From NCBI RefSeq assembly GCF_001006325.2, contig NZ_LBIA02000001.1:2047501-2111500 (forward strand): 64,000 nucleotides of DNA, given 5' to 3'. The number at the start of each line of letters is the position of its first letter. Position 1 is the first letter of the stretch. The DNA comes from Afipia massiliensis. GTDB taxonomy: Bacteria > Pseudomonadota > Alphaproteobacteria > Rhizobiales > Xanthobacteraceae. Positions 26,944 through 35,060 of this stretch are shown here, piece after piece. The notes below the pieces were generated by a model. It was not told the origin of the DNA. It did not search any database and was given only the letters and a program-made list of their open reading frames with translations. Both the position numbers and the translations under genes were made by a program.

Positions 26944-26987
26944 AGCTCACCGACCCTGCCGTTGCCGGCAGAACCTGAAGGTGAGCT
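26944..26987 (+). promoter_or_regulatory. Hairpin that encloses the mgtE ribosome binding site
   Basis: AGCTCACC (26944-26951) is exactly complementary to GGTGAGCT (26980-26987), which overlaps the Shine-Dalgarno sequence and touches the mgtE ATG. Nested inside is CTGCCG-TTGC-CGGCAG (26956-26971). The fold would block initiation when formed. It is a plausible translational switch or thermo/ion-responsive leader. I match it to no named riboswitch class. Confidence 0.6.
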
Positions 26988-28361
26988 ATGACTGATACCC
27001 ATGCAGCGCATGAAGGCGCTTTCAATGCGGCTGTTCTGGCCGCGAGCCTGATCGGCGAGCACGCCGCCGACACTGTCGAAATTCTCAACACACTCCCGCC
27101 GCCGGACGCCGCGGACGTTATGCGGCTGCTGCCGCGTGAGTTCGCGATCGAGATTCTCGACAAGCCGGAACTCGATTTCGGCGCGGAGATCATCGAGGCG
27201 CTGCCTCGTCATGTCGCGGCACCTTTGCTCGCAGGGATGTCCGCCGACATGGCGGCGGACATCGTGCAGCAGCTCGACGAGCCCGCGAAGACGGAGCTTC
27301 TGGCCGGGCTCGATGCCGTATCCCGCGGAGCGATTGTCGGCCTGCTGGCCTATCCGGAGAACACCGCCGGCGCGATGATGACGACCGAGTTCGTCAGCGT
27401 GCCCAGTAACTGGACCGTCGAACAGACGCTTCAGCATATTCGCAAGGTCGAGCGGACCCGCGAGACCGTCTATGCGATCTATCTGCTCGATCCTTTCACC
27501 CGCCGTCTCGTCGGCGCAGTCACCCTGCGTAGGTTGATCTCGGGTGAACCGTCGGCGAATATCCTGACCCTTGCTCCGACCCGCGAGCCCATCACCACAT
27601 TCCCCCTGATCGACCGCGAGGACGTTGCGCGCCTGATCACGCGGCACGATCTGCTGGCGGTCCCGGTGATCGACAAGGCCGGGCATCTGCTCGGCATCGT
27701 CACGGTGGACGACATCATCGACGCCATCATCGAGGAGAATACCGAGGACGTGCAGAAGTTCGGCGGCATGTCCGCGACCGAAGAGCCCTACATGCAGATC
27801 GGGTTGCTCGGCATGATCCGCAAACGCGGCGGGTGGCTGTCCGTGTTGTTTGTCAGCGAGATGCTGACGGCGAGCGTTATGCAGCATTTCGAGGGCGAGC
27901 TGGAAAAGGCCCTGGTGCTGACCCTCTTCATTCCGCTGATCATGAGTTCTGGCGGCAATTCCGGTTCGCAGGCGACATCGCTGCTGATCCGGTCCCTCGC
28001 GTTGCGTGACGTGAAGCTGGCGGACTGGTGGCGGGTGATGCTGCGCGAACTGCCGACCGGCCTGATCCTCGGCGGATTGCTCGGCGTCATCGGCATGGCG
28101 CGGGTCGTGATGTGGCAGAAGCTTGGCATCTATGACTACGGCGAGCACTGGATGCTGGTGGGGCTGACCGTTGCCGTAGCACTTGTCGGCGTCGTCACAT
28201 TCGGTTCCGTGGCGGGATCGATGCTTCCGTTTGCCCTGCAAAGGGTCGGATTCGACCCGGCCAGTGCGTCCGCGCCTTTTGTCGCGACCCTCGTCGACGT
28301 CACCGGGCTGATGATTTATTTCAGCGCGGCACTGCTGATCCTGCGCGGCACCCTGTTGTGA
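26988..28361 (+). CDS. mgtE: Magnesium transporter MgtE
   Basis: 457 residues. Amino-terminal N domain repeats (residues 15-135: ILNTLPPPDAADVMRLLP, LLAGMSADMAADIVQQL), two CBS domains (about 140-265: VPSNWTVEQTLQHIRKVE, LLAVPVIDKAGHLLGIVTVDD), a plug helix, then five transmembrane helices (about 290-455), with the selectivity-related LIMSSGGNSGSQATSLL. The cytoplasmic domain senses Mg and gates the channel. It lies between yebC and ruvC, which are often adjacent. Its start region is folded in a hairpin. Confidence 0.93.
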   Translation: MTDTHAAHEGAFNAAVLAASLIGEHAADTVEILNTLPPPDAADVMRLLPREFAIEILDKPELDFGAEIIEALPRHVAAPLLAGMSADMAADIVQQLDEPAKTELLAGLDAVSRGAIVGLLAYPENTAGAMMTTEFVSVPSNWTVEQTLQHIRKVERTRETVYAIYLLDPFTRRLVGAVTLRRLISGEPSANILTLAPTREPITTFPLIDREDVARLITRHDLLAVPVIDKAGHLLGIVTVDDIIDAIIEENTEDVQKFGGMSATEEPYMQIGLLGMIRKRGGWLSVLFVSEMLTASVMQHFEGELEKALVLTLFIPLIMSSGGNSGSQATSLLIRSLALRDVKLADWWRVMLRELPTGLILGGLLGVIGMARVVMWQKLGIYDYGEHWMLVGLTVAVALVGVVTFGSVAGSMLPFALQRVGFDPASASAPFVATLVDVTGLMIYFSAALLILRGTLL

Positions 28362-28398
28362 CCCGGACGCTTCAGCCGGATTCGAGTAGAATGCCGGC

Positions 28399-28911
28399 AT
28401 GACATCGCGCGCGATTCGCATTCTTGGGATCGATCCCGGTCTCCGCCGGACCGGCTGGGGCGTGATCGACATTGACGGCAACCGGCTGATCTATGTCGGT
28501 TGCGGTTCGGTTGAATCCCGCGAGGCCGCGCCGCTGGCGGAGCGCCTGCTGGCGATCCATGAAGGGCTTGCGCGGGTGCTCGGCGACTTCAAGCCGCTGG
28601 AAGCCGCTGTCGAGCAGACGTTCGTCAACAGGGACGGGGCATCGACCCTCAAGCTCGGTCAGGCGCGGGGCGTCGCCATGCTGGCGCCCGCGATGTTCGG
28701 CATTTCGGTCGCGGAATACGCACCCAATCAGGTGAAGAAGACGGTGGTCGGGGCGGGGCATGCCGACAAGAACCAGATCCGCGTCATGCTCGGCGTCTTG
28801 CTGCCGAAGGCCGATCCGAAAACGCCGGACGCGGCCGACGCGCTGGCGATTGCGATCACCCATGCTCATCATCGCCAGAGTGCGATCCTGAAATTGAAGG
28901 TCGTTGGATGA
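28399..28911 (+). CDS. ruvC: Holliday junction resolvase RuvC
   Basis: 170 residues. Acidic catalytic residues are in expected places: [14 protein letters not shown] (first Asp), [11 protein letters not shown] (Glu), and the carboxyl [17 protein letters not shown] (Asp pair). It cleaves four-way DNA junctions together with RuvAB. It is separated from ruvA by a minus-strand GIY-YIG gene and its flanking repeats, an insertion into an otherwise contiguous ruvC-ruvA pair. Confidence 0.95.
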   Translation: MTSRAIRILGIDPGLRRTGWGVIDIDGNRLIYVGCGSVESREAAPLAERLLAIHEGLARVLGDFKPLEAAVEQTFVNRDGASTLKLGQARGVAMLAPAMFGISVAEYAPNQVKKTVVGAGHADKNQIRVMLGVLLPKADPKTPDAADALAIAITHAHHRQSAILKLKVVG

Positions 28912-28935
28912 GGACGCGCGGGCCTCAACATCAAT

Positions 28936-28971
28936 CGTCATGGCCGGGCTTGTCCCGGCCATCCACGTCTT
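28936..28971 (+). repeat. Family A palindromic repeat, left flank of the GIY-YIG gene
   Basis: 36 nt starting CGTCATGGCC and ending CCACGTCTT. It is the exact reverse complement of 29275-29310 across its full length. Its last base is the first base of the GIY-YIG stop codon. Confidence 0.88.
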
Positions 28972-29261
28972 CATTCAATGATCTTTGGATAGAGGTCGAC
29001 CCAGTCGGGATTCTCGACAAGAATCTTCCTCACCTTCCATGCGCGCGGCCAATGTTTGATGTTGTGCTCACGCTGGATTGCGTCGCGAATGTCGTCAAAC
29101 TGCTCGAAGTAAACCAGCAGCTTCAATTCGTGACGTTTGGTGAAGCCATCGACGAATCCAGAGCGATGTTCGTGGATTCGACGAACGAGGTCGTTGGTCA
29201 CTCCGACGTAAAGAGTGCCATTTGGTCGATTTGTCAGAATGTAGACGAACCCACCGGTCAT
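28971..29261 (-). CDS. GIY-YIG nuclease-domain protein flanked by inverted repeats
   Basis: 96 residues from ATG 29261 (MTGGFVYILTNRPNGT). The longer frame to 29306 starts MAGLVPAIHV, which is just translated repeat DNA. GIY-YIG elements: VYILTNRPNGTLYVGVT (GIY/YIG variant YI...YVG), the conserved Arg in NDLVRRIHEHR, and LVYFEQFDDIRDAIQREHNIKHW with the catalytic Glu. It is of the UPF0213/DUF-type single-domain class. It is on the opposite strand to ruvC and ruvA and is bracketed by perfect 36-bp inverted repeats, which suggests a small mobilisable cassette. Confidence 0.85.
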   Translation of the reverse strand: MTGGFVYILTNRPNGTLYVGVTNDLVRRIHEHRSGFVDGFTKRHELKLLVYFEQFDDIRDAIQREHNIKHWPRAWKVRKILVENPDWVDLYPKIIE

Positions 29262-29274
29262 GATGCAGTTTTGC

Positions 29275-29310
29275 AAGACGTGGATGGCCGGGACAAGCCC
29301 GGCCATGACG
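29275..29310 (-). repeat. Family A palindromic repeat, right flank of the GIY-YIG gene
   Basis: Exact inverted copy of 28936-28971 over 36 nt. It lies 13 bp upstream of the GIY-YIG start and 25 bp upstream of ruvA. Confidence 0.88.
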
Positions 29311-29335
29311 GACCTATAGCGTACAGGGTCGTTTT

Positions 29336-29953
29336 ATGATCGGAAAACTCAAAGGGCTGATCGATTCCTACGGTGAGGATTACGTAATCCTCGATGTGCA
29401 GGGCGTCGGCTATCAGGTGCATTGCTCGGCGCGCACGCTGCAGGCGCTGCCGCAGCCTGGCGAAGCCGCAGTGCTTTCCATCGAAACCTATGTCCGTGAA
29501 GACCAGATCAAGCTGTTCGGCTTTCGCAGTGACATGGAGCGTGAATGGTTTCGCCTGCTGCAAACCGTGCAGGGCGTAGGCGCGAAAGTGGCGCTCGCGG
29601 TGCTGTCCACCTTGCCGCCGTCCGACCTCGCCAATGCGATTGCGTTGCGCGATAAGGCGGCGGTGGCGCGCACGCCGGGTGTCGGCCCGAAAGTCGCCGA
29701 GCGCATCGTCACTGAGTTGAAAGACAAGACACCGGCCTTCGCTAATGTCGATCCTGCGGTGGTGCATCTGTCCGGCGCGCTCGACGACAACCGTGCGCCG
29801 CGTCCCGTTACCGACGCGATCTCCGCGCTGGTCAATCTCGGCTACGGCCAACCGCAGGCGGCGGCGGCGATTGCTGCGGCCTCACGCAGCGCAGGCGAGA
29901 AGGCCGAGACCGCGCAGCTTATCCGACTCGGGCTCAAGGAATTGTCGAAGTGA
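29336..29953 (+). CDS. ruvA: Holliday junction branch migration protein RuvA
   Basis: 205 residues. Domain I OB-fold start [20 protein letters not shown] and VGYQVHCS. Helix-hairpin-helix motifs ([18 protein letters not shown] and [19 protein letters not shown]) bind the junction, and domain III ([22 protein letters not shown]) contacts RuvB. The stop overlaps the next gene's start by four bases, so translation is coupled. Confidence 0.95.
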   Translation: MIGKLKGLIDSYGEDYVILDVQGVGYQVHCSARTLQALPQPGEAAVLSIETYVREDQIKLFGFRSDMEREWFRLLQTVQGVGAKVALAVLSTLPPSDLANAIALRDKAAVARTPGVGPKVAERIVTELKDKTPAFANVDPAVVHLSGALDDNRAPRPVTDAISALVNLGYGQPQAAAAIAAASRSAGEKAETAQLIRLGLKELSK

Positions 29954-30483
29954 CCGGCGCACAGGATGCAATGGCCGGGCGCGAAGGTCTCAAGCGTGTC
30001 TTACGGTTTTTCGGCATCGTCGCGATCTTCACGGTGGTCGGACCGCTGACGGTCGCTGCGATCGTTTCCCTGTTGATCGTCGCCTTGGGCGCGCCGCTGC
30101 TGCAACTGCTGCTCGCGGTGGCGGACCTCGACGCGCTGCGCAGCGTGGCGTCGTTTGCTGCGTGGCTGCTGGCGGCGGTCGCCATTCTCGCATCGTTTTT
30201 GCCGTCGGTGGCCGCCGGAACCATCTTCGCATGGACCGCGGTCTATGCCGACATCAATGCGATCTGGATGGCATGGCTCGCAGCAGGCATCGCCGCAGCG
30301 GGCTTCATCGTGTTCGGCATGTTCATCCACCCGAGCGAATCATCCGCGCTGATCCTGCCGAGCGTGCAGTCGCCCGCGCAGGCGCTTTCGCTGTTCTCTA
30401 TGCTGGGCGTGCTGGCATTTCTTGCGGCCAGCTTCTGCTGGTGGCTTGCCCGTCCGCTGCATCGGGTTAAACATACGCCATGA
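29950..30483 (+). CDS. Integral membrane protein of unknown function between ruvA and ruvB
   Basis: 177 residues from GTG 29950. Four hydrophobic segments are clear: [60 protein letters not shown] and [21 protein letters not shown] do not recognise a family. It overlaps ruvA at its start and ruvB at its stop (ATGA), so it is tightly embedded in the operon, though nothing in it suggests DNA repair. Confidence 0.8.
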   Translation: MTGAQDAMAGREGLKRVLRFFGIVAIFTVVGPLTVAAIVSLLIVALGAPLLQLLLAVADLDALRSVASFAAWLLAAVAILASFLPSVAAGTIFAWTAVYADINAIWMAWLAAGIAAAGFIVFGMFIHPSESSALILPSVQSPAQALSLFSMLGVLAFLAASFCWWLARPLHRVKHTP

Positions 30484-31532
30484 CTTCGCCCCGCATCGTC
30501 ACCCCCGAGCGCCGCGCCGACGACATCGGCGATACCTCGCTGCGTCCGCAGAATCTGTCCGAATTCGTCGGCCAGCAGCAGGCCCGCGCCAATCTTCAGG
30601 TGTTTATCGATGCAGCGCGCAAGCGCAGCGAAGCGCTCGACCACGTGCTGTTCGTCGGACCGCCTGGTCTCGGCAAAACCACGCTGGCGCAGATCGTGGC
30701 GCGCGAACTCGGGGTCGGCTTTCGCGCCACCTCAGGCCCTGTGATCGCCAAGGCCGGCGATCTCGCAGCGCTGCTGACCAACCTTGAAGAGCGCGACGTC
30801 CTGTTCATCGATGAGATTCATCGGCTGAGTCCCGCCGTGGAAGAAGTGCTCTATCCGGCGATGGAGGATTTCCAGCTCGATCTCATTATCGGCGAGGGAC
30901 CGGCGGCGCGGTCGGTGAAAATCGATCTGGCGAAATTCACGCTGGTCGGCGCAACCACGCGGGCCGGGCTTCTGACCAATCCGCTGCGCGATCGCTTCGG
31001 CATTCCGATCCGGCTGAATTTTTACACCGAGGAAGAACTGGAAAAGATCGTCACCCGTGGTGCGCGGGTGCTCAACATCGGCATGACGCCGGACGGCGCC
31101 AACGAAATCGCCCGACGCGCGCGGGGCACGCCGCGCATCGCGGGGCGCTTGTTGCGGCGGGTGCGCGATTTCGCCTCGGCCGCGGATGCGAGCGCCATCG
31201 ACCGCAAGATCGCGGACAATGCGCTCGGCGCCCTTGAAGTGGACAAAGCCGGGCTCGATGCGATGGACCGCCGTTACCTGACGACCATCGCCATGAACTA
31301 CGGCGGCGGCCCGGTCGGGGTCGAGACCATGGCGGCGGCGCTCTCCGAGCCGCGCGACGCCATCGAGGACATCATCGAGCCGTTCCTGATCCAGTGCGGC
31401 TACCTGCAGCGCACGCCGCGCGGGCGGCTTCTGACGTCGCATGCCTTCCGGCACCTCGGTCTCGCCGAGCCGTCGCGCGATCCGGCGCAATTCGGGCTGT
31501 TTGGCGGAGGCGAAAGCGACGGGGAACCGTAA
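30480..31532 (+). CDS. ruvB: Holliday junction branch migration ATPase RuvB
   Basis: 350 residues, full length. Walker [13 protein letters not shown], Walker [15 protein letters not shown], sensor and arginine-finger region [16 protein letters not shown], and a winged helix at the carboxyl end ([18 protein letters not shown]). It drives branch migration on RuvA-bound junctions. Start overlaps the preceding membrane protein gene. Confidence 0.97.
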   Translation: MTSPRIVTPERRADDIGDTSLRPQNLSEFVGQQQARANLQVFIDAARKRSEALDHVLFVGPPGLGKTTLAQIVARELGVGFRATSGPVIAKAGDLAALLTNLEERDVLFIDEIHRLSPAVEEVLYPAMEDFQLDLIIGEGPAARSVKIDLAKFTLVGATTRAGLLTNPLRDRFGIPIRLNFYTEEELEKIVTRGARVLNIGMTPDGANEIARRARGTPRIAGRLLRRVRDFASAADASAIDRKIADNALGALEVDKAGLDAMDRRYLTTIAMNYGGGPVGVETMAAALSEPRDAIEDIIEPFLIQCGYLQRTPRGRLLTSHAFRHLGLAEPSRDPAQFGLFGGGESDGEP

Positions 31533-31582
31533 TTCCGCTTCAATTCATGGGCATGGATGGGGTGCATCACAATTAACCATTC

Positions 31583-32500
31583 ATGATTTCTCGCCGACAT
31601 TTTCTCCGTTTCATCGCCGGGCTTGGCGCTTTTGGCGCTTCGACCACGGCCTATGGATTCGGCGTCGAGCCGGCCCGGCTGCGGGTCACGCGCTACAACA
31701 TCGCGCCGCCGCAGTGGCCGGCAGACTTCAATCTCAAAATCGCAGTCATCACAGACCTTCATGCCTGCGATCCGTGGATGTCGCTGGATCGCATCCAGGG
31801 CATCGTCGATCGTACCAATCGTCTCAAAGCGGATGTCATCGTGCTGCTGGGCGACTATGTCGCCGGGCATCGTCAGGTGACGCGTTTCATTCCCGCTGAT
31901 GAATGGGCCGCTGTGTTGGGCGGCCTAAAGGCGCCGCTCGGTGTGCATGCGATCCTCGGCAATCACGACTGGTGGGACGACAAGACGATCCAGCGCGCGG
32001 GCGAGGGCCACACAGTTGCGCGGCGTGCACTCGAGGCTGCCGGTATCCCGGTTTACGAGAATGATGCGCAGCGCCTGACCAAGGACGGCCACCCGTTCTG
32101 GCTGGCGGGTCTCGGGGATCAATTGGCGTATCTGCCTGCGCGGCGCTTCCGGCCGGTCAGCCGGATCGGTGTCGACGATCTCTCGGCGACCCTGGCGAAA
32201 GTCAAAGACGATGCGCCGGTGATCCTTCTGGCTCACGAGCCGGACGTTGCCATGCGGGTTCCGGCCCGCGTGGCTTTGCAACTAAGTGGTCACACTCATG
32301 GCGGTCAGGTCAGGCTGTTCGGCTGGTCGCCGGTGGTGCCCACACGCTACGGCGGCAAGTTCGCATATGGCCACAGCCGCGAGAAATGCGACGTGATCGT
32401 TTCCGGTGGTCTTGGCTGCAGCATCCTGCCGTTCCGTCTGGGCGTTCCTCCGGAAATCGTGCTGGTGACGCTGGGCGGATCTGCTCCCGGCACGGCATAG
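31583..32500 (+). CDS. Metallophosphoesterase with a Tat signal (YkuE/LpxG-like)
   Basis: 305 residues. The start MISRRHFLRFIAGLGAFGAS is a twin-arginine signal, so the enzyme is probably exported or anchored at the outer face of the inner membrane. Calcineurin-like motifs: AVITDLHACDPW, VLLGDYVAGH, AILGNHDWWDD, ILLAHEPDV and LSGHTHGGQV. Relatives cleave lipid pyrophosphates such as UDP-diacylglucosamine; the substrate here is not shown. It sits between ruvB and ybgC. A TTAACCAT motif (possible CtrA half-site) lies just before its ATG. Confidence 0.88.
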   Translation: MISRRHFLRFIAGLGAFGASTTAYGFGVEPARLRVTRYNIAPPQWPADFNLKIAVITDLHACDPWMSLDRIQGIVDRTNRLKADVIVLLGDYVAGHRQVTRFIPADEWAAVLGGLKAPLGVHAILGNHDWWDDKTIQRAGEGHTVARRALEAAGIPVYENDAQRLTKDGHPFWLAGLGDQLAYLPARRFRPVSRIGVDDLSATLAKVKDDAPVILLAHEPDVAMRVPARVALQLSGHTHGGQVRLFGWSPVVPTRYGGKFAYGHSREKCDVIVSGGLGCSILPFRLGVPPEIVLVTLGGSAPGTA

Positions 32501-32540
32501 CGGCTTGCACGGGCCGGGCAATTTGCGCAAAACGGTGACC

Positions 32541-32993
32541 ATGACCATTCATCTCGACGGATCGATCCGCGACGGCAAGCACGTGATGCAGGTGCGTGTC
32601 TATTACGAAGACACCGATTTCACCGGCATCGTCTATCACGCCAATTATCTGCGTTTCATGGAGCGCGGCCGCACCAACTATCTGCGGCTGCTCGGCGCCG
32701 ACCAGCATGCGCTGTTCGCGGAAGCGCAGAACGAGGCACCCGGTTTCGCCTTCGTGGTCCGCTCGATGCAGATCGAATATCTCAAGCCCGCACGCATGGA
32801 CGATGTGCTCGATGTCGTGACGGTGCCTGCCGATATTCGGGGCGCATCGATCACGCTGGCACAGGAGGTCCGCCGCGGCGACGAGGTGCTGGTGGAAGCG
32901 CGGGTCAAGGTCGCGTTCGTCTCGGGCGGCCGTGCGCGGCCGATTCCGAAGGCGCTGCGCATCGCCATGAAAGCCGATCAGGACGCGGCCTAG
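32541..32993 (+). CDS. ybgC: YbgC-type acyl-CoA thioesterase (Tol-Pal associated)
   Basis: 150 residues from ATG 32541 (MTIHLDGSIRDGKH); TTG 32505 is unlikely. Hot-dog fold motif VRVYYEDTDFTGIVYHANYLRFMERGR, with the catalytic Asp, is diagnostic for the 4-hydroxybenzoyl-CoA-thioesterase/YbgC family. In many proteobacteria ybgC directly precedes tolQ. Here an approximately 7-kb accessory block separates the two, and a family B repeat abuts the ybgC stop codon. Confidence 0.93.
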   Translation: MTIHLDGSIRDGKHVMQVRVYYEDTDFTGIVYHANYLRFMERGRTNYLRLLGADQHALFAEAQNEAPGFAFVVRSMQIEYLKPARMDDVLDVVTVPADIRGASITLAQEVRRGDEVLVEARVKVAFVSGGRARPIPKALRIAMKADQDAA

Positions 32994-33075
32994 CGTCATT
33001 GCGAGCAAAGCGAAGCAATCCAGAATTACAAGCAGGGACTGGATTGCTTCGTCGCAAGTGCTCCTCGCAATGACG
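32994..33075. repeat. Palindromic intergenic repeat, family B, abutting the ybgC stop
   Basis: Begins CGTCATTGCGAGC on the base after the ybgC TAG and ends CTCGCAATGACG, with GAAGCAATCCAG and CTGGATTGCTTC inside. It marks the left end of the block inserted between ybgC and tolQ. Confidence 0.82.
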
Positions 33076-33112
33076 GCTTGTATCGGCTGATCAGCATGTC
33101 GGACTTGACGGC

Positions 33113-33152
33113 TTGTACCGATTGGTACAAGTTTGTACTCATCGGTACAAAC
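33113..33152. promoter_or_regulatory. Two adjacent palindromic operators before the DUF1348 relic
   Basis: TTGTACC-GATT-GGTACAA (33113-33130) is followed without a gap by GTTTGTAC-TCATCG-GTACAAAC (33131-33152). Both share the GTACAA half and lie next to a possible -35 (TTGACG, 33105-33110). The pattern suits a TetR-family repressor, most simply the one encoded at 33656. Confidence 0.65.
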
Positions 33153-33165
33153 TGGAGCCGCCGTC

Positions 33166-33634
33166 ATGTCCCGTCCGCCGCTGCCGCCATTCACCCGGGA
33201 AAACCGCCGCGCAGAAGGCGCGCATGGCGGAAGACGCCTGGAATTCGCGCGATCCCGTGAAGGTCTCGCTCGCTTACACCGAGGACAGCATCTGGCGTAA
33301 CCGCTCGGAATTCTTTCAGGGCCGCGCCGCGATTGTCGAATTCCTCACCCGCAAGTGGGCCAAAGAACACGAGTACCGCCTGATCAAGGATCTGTGGGCG
33401 TTCGATCGCAATTTCATCGCTGTCCGTTTCCAGTACGAATGGCATGACGATGCGGGGAAGTGGTTCCGGTCCTACGGCAACGAGCAGTGGGAATTCGACG
33501 AACACGGCTTGATGAAGCGCCGTGAAGCCAGCATCAACGATGTCGCGATCAACGACAGCGAACGCCGGTTTCACTGGCTGGCGCCGGGTGCGCGGCCTGC
33601 GGATGTGCCGGGACTGGCGCCGGTTCCGACGTGA
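33166..33634 (+). pseudogene. DUF1348 (NTF2-like) gene with a single-base frameshift
   Basis: ATG 33166 reads [13 protein letters not shown], the usual DUF1348 start, and then runs into a stop near 33300. One extra C at about 33204-33205 shifts the frame. The rest of the domain continues in another frame as [17 protein letters not shown], then [20 protein letters not shown] and [19 protein letters not shown] to the stop at 33634. Apart from the shift it is complete. An internal ATG at 33224 could give a protein lacking about 20 residues. A sequencing error cannot be excluded. It is downstream of two operators and upstream of a TetR gene. Confidence 0.7.
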
Positions 33635-33655
33635 GTTCGCTTCCAAAGGATTGAA

Positions 33656-34216
33656 ATGGCGAAAACCGATACCCCGCGCGACGACATTCTGGCCGCTCTG
33701 GCCGAAGTGTTCCGCGCGCACGGCTATGAAGGAGCAACACTCGCACTGATTTCAGAGGCGACGGGTCTGGGCAAGGGCAGCCTCTACAATTTCTTTCCCG
33801 GCGGAAAAGAGCAGATGGCGGATGAGGTGCTGGCCGCTATCGATCGCTGGTTCGTCGACAGGATCTATACGCCGCTGCGCACCGCACCCGATCCTGTGCA
33901 AGGCATTGCGGACATGTACGCCGCGACGAATGACTATTTCCGTTCGGGTCAACGGGTCTGTCTCGTCGGCGTCGTCGCGCTTGGCGCCTCGCGCGATCTG
34001 TTCGGCGAAAAGGTGAAAGACTATTTCGCCGGCTGGGTCGATGCGCTGGCCGCAGCGCTCCGGCGCTATGGCGACAACAGGGCCGAGGCCCGCCGCAAGG
34101 CCGAACATGCGGTTTTGGAGATTCAGGGTGCGCTGGTGCTGGCGCGTGCTTTTAATGACGCGAAAGTTTTTTCGCGGGCGCTCAGAGAGTCAGAGCAGCG
34201 GTTGCTGGCCCAATAG
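33656..34216 (+). CDS. TetR-family regulator
   Basis: 186 residues with AAAGGA before ATG 33656. The helix-turn-helix is clear: RDDILAALAEVFRAHGYEG, ISEATGLGKGSLYNFFPGG. The ligand domain resembles the YcdC/LmrA-YxaF group (RVCLVGVVALGASRDLFGE). It lies 21 bp after the DUF1348 relic and is probably cotranscribed with it, under the paired GTACAA operators at 33113-33152. Confidence 0.88.
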   Translation: MAKTDTPRDDILAALAEVFRAHGYEGATLALISEATGLGKGSLYNFFPGGKEQMADEVLAAIDRWFVDRIYTPLRTAPDPVQGIADMYAATNDYFRSGQRVCLVGVVALGASRDLFGEKVKDYFAGWVDALAAALRRYGDNRAEARRKAEHAVLEIQGALVLARAFNDAKVFSRALRESEQRLLAQ

Positions 34217-34218
34217 TC

Positions 34219-34312
34219 CGTCATTGCGAGGAGCGAAGCGACGAAGCAATCCAGCCCTTCCTTTGGGGATGGCCCGAAGAAGATGGATTGCTTCGCTTCG
34301 CTCGCAATGACG
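34219..34312. repeat. Palindromic intergenic repeat, family B
   Basis: Begins CGTCATTGCGAGGAGCG two bases after the TetR stop and ends CTCGCAATGACG, with GAAGCAATCCAG and TGGATTGCTTCG inside. It separates two convergent genes. Confidence 0.82.
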
Positions 34313-34327
34313 AAAGAATAGCGTCCG

Positions 34328-34972
34328 TTATGCCGCCGCCTTGTGACGCGCGATTTCGGCCTTATAGAGTTCGAACTCTTCGGCAAGAGCTTTCATCACG
34401 CTTGGCCGTGTCTTGAACCGAGCCAGATAATCGTTGATCGCAGGCCATTTCTTGAGATCGATCGGCGGCGTCGCCATGGTCCAGTTCAGCACTGTGCCGA
34501 GATAGGCGTCGGCCACGCTGAAATGATCGAGCAGGAATTCGCGGCCTTCCAGATAGCTGTTGAGATAGTCGAGCCGCGAAATCCCCTTGGCCAACGTATA
34601 TGCGTGGACATCAGCCGGCGCCTTCCGGTCGAGCAGGGTGACGAACAATCCCTTGTGCAATTCGGTGCCGACGAAGCACAGCCACTGCTGCAACCGGCTG
34701 CGCTCGATCCCCGCATCAGTGCCGATGCCGGCATTCGGGAAACGGTCGGCCACATACTGAAGGATAGCGGCGTTCTCGGTGAGGACGAGACCGTCATCGG
34801 TGCTGATGGTCGGGACGAGGCCGAGCGGATTCACGCTGCGGAAATCCGAATTGTCCTGCAGCACTTTCTTGGATTTCGGATCGACCTCGAGGTAGCGGGC
34901 GTCGGCGCCGGCTTCATAAAGCGCGATGCGGGTTGCCATCGAGCAGGCGAGGGGAGAGAAATAGAGGTCCAT
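34328..34972 (-). CDS. Glutathione S-transferase family protein (beta-like)
   Basis: 214 residues. Thioredoxin-fold start MDLYFSPLACSMATRIALYE, with the Cys-Ser pattern of beta-class enzymes, then NPLGLVPTISTDDG and the glutathione-binding LTENAAILQYVADRFP. The helical domain follows (FSVADAYLGTVLNWT). It probably conjugates or reduces small electrophiles with glutathione in the cytoplasm. It is divergent from a TetR gene at 35061, with a CCGCAT-N7-ATGCGG palindrome between them, so that TetR is its likely regulator. Confidence 0.9.
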   Translation of the reverse strand: MDLYFSPLACSMATRIALYEAGADARYLEVDPKSKKVLQDNSDFRSVNPLGLVPTISTDDGLVLTENAAILQYVADRFPNAGIGTDAGIERSRLQQWLCFVGTELHKGLFVTLLDRKAPADVHAYTLAKGISRLDYLNSYLEGREFLLDHFSVADAYLGTVLNWTMATPPIDLKKWPAINDYLARFKTRPSVMKALAEEFELYKAEIARHKAAA

Positions 34973-35021
34973 GGTGCATCTCCTTGGTTGAAACCGGTCC
35001 GTCCTTGATTTTTATACCGTT

Positions 35022-35040
35022 CCGCATAAATTAAATGCGG
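35022..35040. promoter_or_regulatory. Palindrome between divergent GST and TetR genes
   Basis: CCGCAT-AAATTAA-ATGCGG, a 6-7-6 inverted repeat in an AT-rich patch, about 20 bp from the TetR start and 50 bp from the GST start. It is a likely binding site for the TetR protein. Confidence 0.55.
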
Positions 35041-35060
35041 TCAAGAGAATTCTTTGCGAT

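Noticed and set aside
26877-28481. 534-codon open frame antisense to mgtE
   Set aside because: It mirrors the mgtE reading frame; composition is His/Arg/Gln-rich and no motif is present.
32310-33194. 294-codon minus-strand frame across ybgC
   Set aside because: Antisense to two recognised genes and to a family B repeat.
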